From: Chionoecetes opilio
Taxonomy: Eukaryota > Arthropoda > Malacostraca > Decapoda > Majidae
Length of the DNA: 64,000 bases
NCBI GenBank assembly: GCA_016584305.1
Contig: JACEEZ010015315.1
Span: 1-64,000 of the forward strand
Direction of reading: 5' to 3'
Shown here: one piece after another, positions 55,651 to 64,000 of the stretch
How the letters are laid out: every line of letters begins with the position of its first letter
How positions within the stretch are numbered: position 1 is the first letter of the stretch
Notes under the pieces: generated by a model
What the model saw: the letters and a program-made list of their open reading frames with translations, nothing else
Databases searched by the model: none
Told to the model about the DNA's origin: nothing
Translations under genes and position numbers: made by a program

Positions 55651-56685
55651 GTTGAAATTTGATGACTTGGTTGGTAGCTGTCAACCAACATTTTCAGGTT
55701 AAATTTTGTTAGGTTATCGTTATTAGGTTCTTTTTGTTAGGTTATGGTTATTAGATTATTAGGTTATTTTATTTTGTTAGGTTATTTTGTTAGTTATTTT
55801 GTTAGGTGAAATGGTTTAGGTTAAATTTTGTTAGGTAATCGGGGGTCTAGGGGGGCTCCTAACCTAACAAAATTTTACCTTACCTAATTGGGAGGGTGGT
55901 TGTGGGATCCACACTCTGGACTAGACGACGACGTCTCTGGATTGGAAGAAATCCAATTCATTTTCCCTAGATCCAGGGAATTTTTAGTTTCTAGGGTAAC
56001 AACACCCCTAACTCAAAAACTTATGTGGCTTGTGACGCATATTTTGTACCCAGCCAAGTATCCCGCTTCGCTCCGGACCCCAAGCTTGTTTTGGGGAGAG
56101 GGGGGAGTATGGACAAACGCTAGAATAATACCATAAATTGCCTAGCCTTAGGGATTTATGGCTCTCCTACATAACTCCGTAAATTATAAATGTATACATT
56201 TTTTATAAGTTTCTGATGCATTATTTGCTCCCCACGCGGAAGCCCTGCATTCCCACAGGTCCCCAAGCTTGTTTGGGGGAAGGGGGAGAGTATGGGCAAA
56301 CGCTAGAAATTTACCCAATTTTCGGCGACAGTTCCAGTTCTCGATGTTGATATTACAGTAGCCAATATATACATACATGTCATCAGGTTTTACCCGTGTT
56401 TCTGCATTCAGGGATGAAATACCAGCAATAGATTGATCAATTAGGTGCCAATGTCTAGGTTATATTAAAATCTACACGTCGGCGAGAACTACCACGTGTA
56501 GGTCTTCCGGCCTCTTGTAGCTTCCTTATGTTCTTATAACTTGTACTTTGCAATGGCTCTCCTTGTTAAATATGTTCCTTTCCCCTTTCCTCTCCCCCAC
56601 CCTTCCCTGCCCTCCCCACCCTTCCCTGCCTCCCCACCCTTCCCTGCCCTCCCCACCCTTCCCTGCCCTCCCTCTTGCCCCTGCA
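55651..56685. other. TTAGGTTA-like tract, foldback fragments and CR1 tail
   Basis: 55,690-55,880 is GTTAGGTTAT-rich. 56,080-56,330 has CCCCAAGCTTGTTT(T)GGGG twice and a GGCGACAGTTCCAG unit. 56,480-56,540 is a CR1-like terminal fragment (GGCCTCTTGTAGCTTCCTTA, TGTTCTT). A CCCTTCCCTGCC repeat at 56,585-56,675 precedes the next exon. Confidence 0.65.
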
Positions 56686-56688
56686 CAG

Positions 56689-56800
56689 GTACATCATCAC
56701 GGCCGGCACTGACGGGGAGATGCGGGTGTTTGAGGGCCTGGACGATGATTCGTGCCGGACACATCACTGCGCCGAGTGGATCACCGCTGTGGCCTTTAGG
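56689..56800 (+). CDS. WDHD1: WDHD1/AND-1 (Ctf4) WD-repeat exon
   Basis: Acceptor CCCCTGCACAG, then (x)YIITAGTDGEMRVFEGLDDD and SCRTHHCAEWITAVAFR, donor GTGAGG. It parallels the first WD blade of WDHD1 (FIVTCGSDGDVRIWEDLDDDD). WDHD1 is a replisome adaptor that links the helicase and DNA polymerase alpha at forks. It ends in phase 0, and the next exon at 57,616 starts in phase 0. The exon end and donor are the first unit of a minisatellite. The initiator exon is not located. Confidence 0.85.
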
Positions 56801-57190
56801 GTGAGGCAAGGGTGTGTGGTGACTGTGGCCTTTAGGGTGAGGCAAGGGGTGTGGTGACTGGCCTTTAGGGTGAGGCAAGGGTGTGTGGTGACTGTGGCCT
56901 TTAGGGTGAGGCAAGGGTGTGTGGTGACTGTGGCCTTTAGGGTGAGGCAAGGGGTGGTGACCTAGGACCTTTAGGGTGAGGCAAGGGTGTGTGACTGTGC
57001 CTTAGGGTGAGGAAGGGTGTGTGGTGACTGTGCCTTTAGGGTGAGGCAAGGTGTGGTGAGTGCTTAGGGTGAGGCAAGGTGTTGGTGACTGGCCTAGGGT
57101 GAGGCAAGGTGTGTGGTGACTGTGGCCTTAGGGTGAGGCAAGGGGTGTGGTGACGTGGCCCCTTAGGGTGAGGGAAGGTGTGTGGTGACA
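56789..57190 (+). repeat. 36-bp minisatellite built from the WDHD1 exon end and splice donor
   Basis: Unit GTGGCCTTTAGGGTGAGGCA plus AGGGTGTGTGGTGACT. About 12 units; early ones are 36 bp, later ones shortened by indels. Each unit repeats CCTTTAGG|GTGAGG, the exon's last codons plus its donor. Confidence 0.95.
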
Positions 57191-57429
57191 CTGACAGGAG
57201 AGGTGCGTCACCTAGACCAGGGTGATCATAGGCTAACCTACACTCACTGTGATATGAAGGTAGGGTTCAATAGAAAAATGTAAATATGAGTTTCTAGCCC
57301 ATATCCTATTGACCAATATTTCTACTTGCATAATGGGTGTGGGGCTGTACCCCCTGCTAGTTAACTAACCTAAACTAGGCATTGATTACGTAACCTAACT
57401 TCACTGGGCTTGAATATTGAAAGGAAAAT

Positions 57430-57614
57430 AATACAAATTGATATTCTAGAATTTTTTTTTTTTTTTTTCAATTATTTTTATTTGATATTTGTTTGTTTTT
57501 CTTTCTCTGTTCTATTTTATTCTGTCACTGTTGTATCAACACAATATTTTACTGACCCATTATTATTACTTGTACTCCCTGCTATGATCCCTTGGTCTCC
57601 CCCCCCCCCCCCCA
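57430..57614. other. WDHD1 intron: AT-rich stretch, poly(T), poly(C)
   Basis: Poly(T) at 57,451-57,468 and a poly(C) tract directly before the CAG acceptor at 57,613-57,615. 57,190-57,430 has nothing recognised. Confidence 0.7.
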
Positions 57615-57615
57615 G

Positions 57616-57766
57616 GATGGCAATGTGCTGCTGGGCACGGACACCAACATTGTGCAGGCCGTGACCTGGAGGAGGGCAAGCCCTGCGGCCGCCTCAGCCG
57701 CTTCAAGGGCGCCGTGACCCACATCACAGTGAGACCCGACGGCAAGATGGTGTGCTGTGCTGGCAG
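57616..57766 (+). CDS. WDHD1: WDHD1/AND-1 WD-repeat exon, one-base deletion
   Basis: Reads DGNVLLGTDTNIVQAVT, then, with one base missing at 57,664-57,666, LEEGKPCGRLSRFKGAVTHI and TVRPDGKMVCCAG, donor GTGAGG. It parallels KLVTAVSNNTIQVHTFPEG...LTRF...VVFNGDGTKIAAGS of WDHD1. With the missing base restored, the exon ends in phase 2 and joins exactly with 59,502 (AG|C = Ser). The deletion could be an assembly error or an inactivating mutation. Confidence 0.85.
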
Positions 57767-57954
57767 GTGAGGAGAGGGGGGAGGTGTGAAGGGGTTATGG
57801 GAGGTGTGAAGGGGTGCGGGTTTACTGTTCCTGCCTGGGTTTTTTTAAACACTTCATCATTCTGAAGTGTGTTCCTCACAATCAAGGCACCACTATCTGA
57901 ACCACAAAGAACTGAAATAAATACCCTCACCACACATGACTGGTGGGCTGTAAT

Positions 57955-58120
57955 GGTGATGGGGAGTGATGGGGGAAGGGTGTGCTGTAATGGTGATGGG
58001 GGAAGGGTGTGCTGTAATGGTGATGGGGAGTGATGGGGGAAGGGTGTGCTGTAATGTGATGGGGAGTGATGGGGGAAGGGTGTGCTGTAATGGTGATGGG
58101 GAGTGATGGGGGAAGGATCT
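57955..58120. repeat. About 37-bp minisatellite, 4-5 units
   Basis: Unit GGTGATGGGGAGTGATGGGG plus GAAGGGTGTGCTGTAAT. Confidence 0.9.
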
Positions 58121-58298
58121 ATGCTCAAAATATGCTAATATACGTACACTTAAAATTCATAGATTTAGACAACTACAAATGTACATCAAAATATCCATAA
58201 ATATCATACAGTATCCCCACATATCCACTAATATTCCCACAAAAAATGTAAGATATCCACAAATATAGACATAGTCTAATGTCTCATGAGCCTAAGGT

Positions 58299-59395
58299 CT
58301 CATGGAATAGATGGGAAGGTTCTTCATTGGGTCAGAGCTTGGCTAAGTAATAGGCAACAAAGGGTTACAATTAATGGTTATAAATCTGAATGGGGACTGG
58401 TGACAAGTGGAGTTCCACAAGGGTCAGTTTTGGGTCCATTACTATTTTTGATTTACATCAACGACTTGGATAGTGGTATTAGCAGTGATATCAGCAAGTT
58501 TGCTGATGATACTAAGGTAGGTAGGATTATTGGATCACAGTCTGATGTAATTATTTTGCAAGGAGACTTAGATAAATTAAATGAGTGGGTAGACAGATGG
58601 CAGATGGAATTTAATATTGATAAGTGTAGCGTTATGAATGTTGGTAGAAAAAACCCTGGTAATAGATACACCATACGCAATGTATCACTGAAAAGATCAG
58701 AGGGTGAGAAAGATCTTGGAGTGAGGGTGAGCTCGGACCTCTGACCTAGGAAACAATGTATTGAGGCTAGAAATAGAGCTAATAGGGTGTTAGGATTTAT
58801 TACCAGAAGTGTTAAAAGTAGAAGTGCTGAGGTTATTCTAAAGCTTTATCTGGCTCTAGTCAGACCTCACCTAGACTATGCGGTTCAGTTTTGGTCTCCA
58901 TATTACAGGATGGATATAGCCTTGTTAGAATCACTGCAGAGAAGGATGACTAAAATTATTCAAGGGATGCATAACTTTAGTTATGAGAAGAGATTGAAGC
59001 TATTAAAGTTACACTCACTCGAGAGACGCAGAGTAAGGGGTGATCCGATAGAAGTTTTTAAGTGGATAAAGGGATTTAATAAAGGAGAGGTAGGAAAAGT
59101 GCTTACGGCTATTAGCCAGGGTAGAACAAGAAGTAACTGATTCAAGCTGGAAAAGCATAGATTTCAAAAGGAAATAGGGAGAAACTGGTTCACAAATAGG
59201 GTAGTGAATGATTGGAATGGACACAGTCGTCAGGTGGTCAATGCGGAGTCTATTGGGGTCTTTAAAAGGAGTCTAGATAAATTCATGGATGGGGATGAAA
59301 GATGGATGTAGGTAGTGTTAAGTAACAGGAACTACCTCGTGTAGGTCTCACGGCCTCTTGTAGCTTCCTTATTCTCTTATGTTCTTATGTCACAG
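58299..59395 (+). mobile_element. CR1-like LINE, 5'-truncated, with 3' end and TTATGTTC tail
   Basis: ORF2 from the middle of RT: GVPQGSVLGPLLFLIYIND, KFADDTKVGRI (catalytic FADD), WQMEFNIDKCSVMNVG, GEKDLGVRVSSDL, then a TGA stop, RKQCIEARNRANRVLGFIT, LALVRPHLDYAVQFWSPYY, LLKLHSLERRRVRGD and FTNRVVNDWN. A further in-frame TGA lies at about 59,138. The 3' UTR is the sequence found in many truncated fragments elsewhere in the window. The tail repeats CTTATGTTCTTATG. It lies in a WDHD1 intron. Confidence 0.9.
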
Positions 59396-59501
59396 AAAAA
59401 TCCACAAAATACACACTTATCCACTGTACCATCACAAAAAATGCACACAAATCCACATACCCACACAAGCCTGCACTAATCCGCCCCGTATCCACCCCCA
59501 G

Positions 59502-59599
59502 CGACATGACCATCCACCTGCACGACCCGATCCACTTCAAGGATGTGGAGATAGAAGGTCACAAGGGCCCAGTGTTGTCTGTGGCTCTTGACCCAAAAG
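59502..59599 (+). CDS. WDHD1: WDHD1/AND-1 WD-repeat exon
   Basis: Acceptor ACCCCCAG, then (S)DMTIHLHDPIHFKDVEIEGH, KGPVLSVALDPK, donor GTACGC, phase 2 in and phase 1 out. It parallels SSDFLVKIVDV...TFRGHDAPVLSLSFDPKD of WDHD1, i.e. the WD blade after the previous exon. It is clean. The following exon is not found before the window ends. Confidence 0.88.
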
Positions 59600-59604
59600 G
59601 TACG

Positions 59605-60180
<576 letters not shown>

Positions 60181-60371
60181 ACACATATTTTATCTTGTAT
60201 TGCCTTTTGTAGAATAATAATAATAACATGATAATAACAGTAGTAGTCAACCCAGCCTCTCTTGACCTCTCGGGTGCGGCAGGTCAAGTCCGCAGTGTTG
60301 TCCCATCGCCTCGCCACTACCTCAGCCAGGCCTCACCTCGCTCTCTCTCAATATAAGAACATAAGAATAGA

Positions 60372-60586
60372 CAGTAAAACCTCTCATATTCGGACTAATT
60401 GGGCCAAGGAGTGGTCCGAGTAATGCAAGTATCCGAATAATGGGGGGAAAAAAAATAAATAAAAATAAATAATACTAATCTAGGTGTATAGCCTATATAG
60501 CTAGGAAATTTCGACCCCCCCCCCCCCCAAAAAAAAAAAATAAGGAGGTCCGAATAATGAGGTTCCGAATACGAGAGGTTTTACTG
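60372..60586. mobile_element. pogo/Tigger-like MITE
   Basis: Inverted ends CAGTAAAACCTCTCATATTC and GAATACGAGAGGTTTTACTG with internal TCCGAATAATG repeats. TA follows on the right, but the left flank TA is mutated. Confidence 0.75.
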
Positions 60587-60589
60587 TAG

Positions 60590-61105
60590 TTAAAAATAAA
60601 ATATAGTTTATTTTCCTTCACAGCTGTCTGCATTGCTGTCCTTAACCCCTTGAGGCCCAGAGCATAATTTCCATTGTAATTTGGGTACCATTAGACGATT
60701 TTTAGTGACTATAAGCAATATTTTATAGCTATGACCTGTTTAGCATCCTTGTCCACTAGCTAATTTGGTATATTCAGTTACTTTTCGTAATTTTATGGCT
60801 GACAACAGATTATTTTATATAGCCAAGGAAAGATTGGGCGTGAAGGGGTTGCCAGCAAGGTGCACGCGGGGACAACTGGTGGTCACTGATACAATTATGA
60901 GTCACACAAGCCAGTACTACTAGTTTGTAGAGTAGATTTGGGATTCAAGGAACGACTGGGTGGGTGTTAAGGTCACTCTGCAGTACAACGTCTAGTGTAA
61001 TGGAAGGTAGACAGTCGTTGTTTTACCGTCAAATTGCAAGCCATTCATAAAATCATGCAGCCGTATTATAAAACTATATGATTAAAAAATAGTTAATGTA
61101 AAGCT
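60590..61105. other. Unassigned intron-like sequence
   Basis: No exon of WDHD1 or other gene recognised. Confidence 0.5.
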
Positions 61106-61109
61106 AATG

Positions 61110-61428
61110 GTAAATTTCCAGATGAACACCGAACTTCCTTTGGTGGACAAAACTATTTATCTAGTGAGTTTTGATGTGTTTTGAATTTATCTGCTAACCG
61201 TTTCTGTCGTAAATCACTTTTTTTTGTGTGTGATTTGCAACAAAAATGACAAAAAACAAATTGAACCTAACTGAACCTATACCTAACCTTTACCTAACAT
61301 TACCTAACATTACCTATATAATGATGTGCCACGGAAACGGTTAGCAGATTCATTCAAAACACAAAAAAACTCACCAGAAAAAATTGTTCCGTCCATCAAA
61401 GTGAATTCGGTGTTCATCTGGAATAATA
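61110..61428. mobile_element. Foldback element 4 with CCTAA-like core
   Basis: Arms 61,110-61,222 and 61,323-61,428 are inverted (CCAGATGAACACCGAACTTC / TTCGGTGTTCATCTGG; ATCTGCTAACCGTTTC / GAAACGGTTAGCAGAT). The core 61,223-61,322 has ACCTAACTGAACCTATACCT and ACCTAACATTACC. Confidence 0.85.
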
Positions 61429-61701
61429 CCAACAATGTTTTTAAAGTTTTTTAATGTATTTTTCAAAGGCTGCATCATGGAGGTATTATATATATATATA
61501 TTATAGCTCCATGGGCTGCATAACGTTGAAAATTGACAGTTTTCAGCCCTATTTTTGATGGAGTCATTTTGGATTAGAATTATAGTTCATGTAACAGCTA
61601 CCAGTATGAGAGAGGTCGTCATCAGCCTGTCACTGGTGAACGTGACAACACTGCGGGAATCCCCCCACTCCATCCCAGGGGCCATGATAGACTGGGGCAA
61701 C

Positions 61702-61877
61702 TGTAGTAGTAATAGTAGTAGTAGTAGTAGTAACAGTAGCAGTAATAACAGCTGTAGTAGTAGTAGTAGTAACAGTAGTAGTAGTAGTAGTAGTAACAGT
61801 AGTAGTAGTAGTAGTAGTAACAGTAGTAGTAGTAGTAGTAACAGTAGTAGTAGTAGCAGTAGTAACAGCTGTAGTAG
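61702..61877. repeat. (AGT)n tract with AAC variants
   Basis: AGTAGTAGTAACAGT-type array. It ends exactly at the Tc1/mariner element, and AGT units resume after that element at 63,301-63,322. Confidence 0.95.
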
Positions 61878-61879
61878 TA

Positions 61880-63298
61880 CAGTTTGCGCGGATAATCACT
61901 ACGCGCCTCCAAAAATGGAATGTTTACACGTATGAGGCACCATGTTTATAACAAAATAATGTAGAATATCAACACTTACAATTGTAGTTAGTATTTTGTT
62001 GCGTAGCCCTTCCTCTTGATGACCCTTTGAAGGCGACGTGGTACACTGTCAGCAAGATTTTGAAGGAACTCTGGCTTAAATTCTTCCCAACACTTTCGGA
62101 GCTCAATTTCAAGCTTGGGGAGTGTAGAGGTGTCACGTGAGTGGAGTTTGCCTTTAATGATGGCCCAAAGATTTTCTATGGGTGATATATCGGGAGAATT
62201 ACCTGGCCAGTCATCTATTCTCCCAATCTTGCAGTCCTCAAGCCACTGTATCACATCTCAAGCTGTGTGGCAGGATGCTCCATCCTGTTGGAAAATCTGT
62301 GCCTGTGTCTTTTCAAAGCAGGCCTCCAGGTGGTCATTTAAAAGATCAAAATACACCACTTTGGTAACAGTTGTTTGTGTTCTTTGGGAAAATAACTAAG
62401 TTCCCAATACCATGAAAAGTAAAGCAACCCCACACCATTAAACTGGGAGGGTGTTTTGTGGTCTTTCGTGTGTAGCGAGGCTCGGTGGGGTCTGAGCCGG
62501 GGCGACGGTACACTTTTGCTGATCCTCCTCCACTCACACAAAATGTGCTTTCGTCACTCCACAGCACAGCCCGCCACTTGTCGAGAGGCCAATCTCTGTA
62601 TTTCTTTACAAAGTGAAGCCTTTTCTTCCATTGGCGGTCATTTATCAGTGGCTTATTCCGCGCCCGGTAACACCTGTAGCCAAGGTCACGTTTCAAAGTT
62701 TCCCGTACAGTACGAAGCGACACATTACCAAGAAGAGTATGATTTTCCTCCTTCAGTTCTCTGGCTGTAAGGCTAGGATTGGCGTCAAGCTGTCGCCTTA
62801 ACACGCTCCTGGTTCTGTTACACGTTTTTTTTTGTTTCCCAGGTTGTTTTTTTGGGAGCGGGAGATTCACCTCTCCGCCAGCCTTAAATTGGCGGATCAA
62901 ATTTTGCACTGTTCTAAGCTTTAGTCCTTTAAGCTTGCAAATTTCCTTATTATTGATCCCAGCCTTGTAAAGATCAATGATTGCTTGAATCGTTGTGCCA
63001 TCCGTAATGTTTTCCACCCATTATGTAATCCTGCAAAAACAGGCAAAAACACGGGATGTATGGGAACGCTGCAGGCTATAAGTTCAAAATCATGCAAACT
63101 GTCAACCGCCTATGGAGGGAGGAGAGGGAGGGAAACCCTCCCCCCCACACACCGGTGAGTGTGCAAGATGATGTACGTCGCTGTCAGACATACGATTCAT
63201 GCCTTCTGCATTTTTTTATAGCTTGGGAAGCAACTTTAAATCTGCGCGGTAAATCTCGATGAACGGATTCTGGCGCAAAGATCGTCCGTGCAAGCCTG
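61880..63298 (-). mobile_element. Tc1/mariner element inserted in an AGT tract
   Basis: Ends CAGTTTGCGCGGATAATCAC and (inverted) CAGGCTTGCACGGACGATCT, flanked by TA at 61878-61879 and 63299-63300. 1,419 bp. It encodes the transposase on the minus strand. Confidence 0.9.
61988..63017 (-). pseudogene. Tc1/mariner transposase, frameshift plus nonsense
   Basis: Starts MENITDGTTIQAIIDLYKAG with N-terminal helix-turn-helix segments (NKEICKLKGLKLRTVQNLIR). Then come RDWPLDKWRAVLWSDESTF (first catalytic D in SDES), VWGCF, QQDGASCHTA (second D), and WPGNSPDISPIENLWAIIKG (E). The frame is broken by a shift near 62,350-62,365 and a TGA after CHTA (about 62,264). By my count 35 residues separate the second D and the E if the stop is counted as a residue. 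Confidence 0.9.
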
Positions 63299-63322
63299 TA
63301 GTAGTAGTAGTAGTAGTAGTAG

Positions 63323-64000
63323 GGAGTAAATGCAACGATTTCACAAAGACAGTAATGCACTCTTCATTATATAATTATTGATATTATTTGATAGTCTTTG
63401 TAATACATGTAGTTTTTTTTTGTGTGTCTGTCTTATGTTATTATTTGTGTGTTTTTTCCTATAGTTTTATTATTGTCTAGTAGTAGTCAGTAGCGGCTCG
63501 TGGCATAGGGCTGCAGAGCTGCAGCACCCCCAGACACTCACTGCCAGGTGTATGATGCCTTTAGAGACACAGCAGAATGGATACACTACTAACAAATATA
63601 TCATAATAAAAAGTCATTATATGTTATTTAATTATTTTCAATACGTTACTAAGTGAATTTTCATTAAAACCAGACCAAAATTTAAGTTACTTTCATATTT
63701 GCTGTACAATTCATGTCTGCGCCGCCACCGCGCCCCTTGTGAACACAGAGCTGCAGCCGAGGCAGCTTAGTCTCGTCCCTCTCGTGTTTACAGTGCGTGT
63801 GGACGGTGTGTTACCTGGCACAGGAGATACCGCGATCCTGAAGGCGGTTTTCTCAGGGAGAGGCCCACCATTGCACTCTGGCGGTGCTGACCCTTGCGAT
63901 TAACCCAAATGTGATTAACTCTAGTGCGAATTTTTTGTTAGCGCGGGATTGTGTTCGTGCATCCCCCTTTTTGTTGAAGAAAAAAAAGAAAAAAAGACGG
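63323..64000. other. Unassigned right end; possible transposon end
   Basis: AT-rich, with CAGTAGCGGCTCGTGGCATA near 63,488 followed by GGGCTGCAGAGCTGCAGC, which looks like a transposon terminus but has no visible partner. No further WDHD1 exon seen. Confidence 0.35.

Overview
This window is eukaryotic DNA. It most resembles a decapod crustacean (crab or shrimp-like) genome: short GC3-rich exons with GT-AG boundaries, very dense microsatellites, interstitial TTAGG/CCTAA (arthropod telomere-type) tracts, and a large mixed load of LINEs, hAT, PIF/Harbinger, Mutator, pogo and Tc1/mariner elements. The assignment is inference from composition and repeat types; no database search was possible. I see no bacterial operon, CRISPR array, rRNA or tRNA gene.

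Three conserved host genes are present as exons. (1) DNAI1, an axonemal dynein intermediate chain, lies on + between 7.5 and 20.6 kb, with an extra copy of one exon at 5.5 kb. (2) The last two coding exons of TATDN1, a TatD-family nuclease, lie on - at 23.76-23.87 and 25.41-25.61 kb. (3) Three WD-repeat exons of WDHD1 (AND-1/Ctf4, a replisome adaptor) lie on + at 56.7-59.6 kb. Several exons carry single-base frameshifts. No later DNAI1 exons and no earlier TATDN1 exons were found.

0-19 kb: two copies of one segment, about 0.1-5.9 kb and 9.2-18.9 kb. They differ by private transposon insertions (LINE and MITE only in copy 1; two CR1-type insertions only in copy 2), by tandem-repeat number, and by very many 1-3 base indels concentrated in copy 2. 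The segment carries, antisense inside a DNAI1 intron, a modular Lys/Arg/Glu-rich repeat gene that is open in copy 1 and expanded and frame-broken in copy 2.

20-44 kb: nested transposons whose order can be read from target-site duplications. A hAT-flanked 5.7 kb block (8-bp duplication) holds an RTE-type LINE, which is itself split by a 1.7 kb TG...CA insertion with a 5-bp duplication. A second hAT transposase is split by a 7.3 kb PIF/Harbinger-like insertion (TAA duplication), which contains a nearly full-length LINE whose ORF1 has CCCH zinc fingers. Two apparently identical 516-bp MITEs sit 1 kb apart.

44-56 kb: a cluster of foldback elements with long inverted arms and TTAGG-like cores, a Mutator-type MITE inserted in one arm, several minisatellites, and a decayed PHD-FLYWCH-MULE transposase gene. 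56-64 kb: WDHD1 exons among minisatellites, including one that multiplies the exon's splice donor; a CR1-type LINE; a 0.57 kb AGT tract; and a Tc1/mariner element inserted in a second AGT tract.
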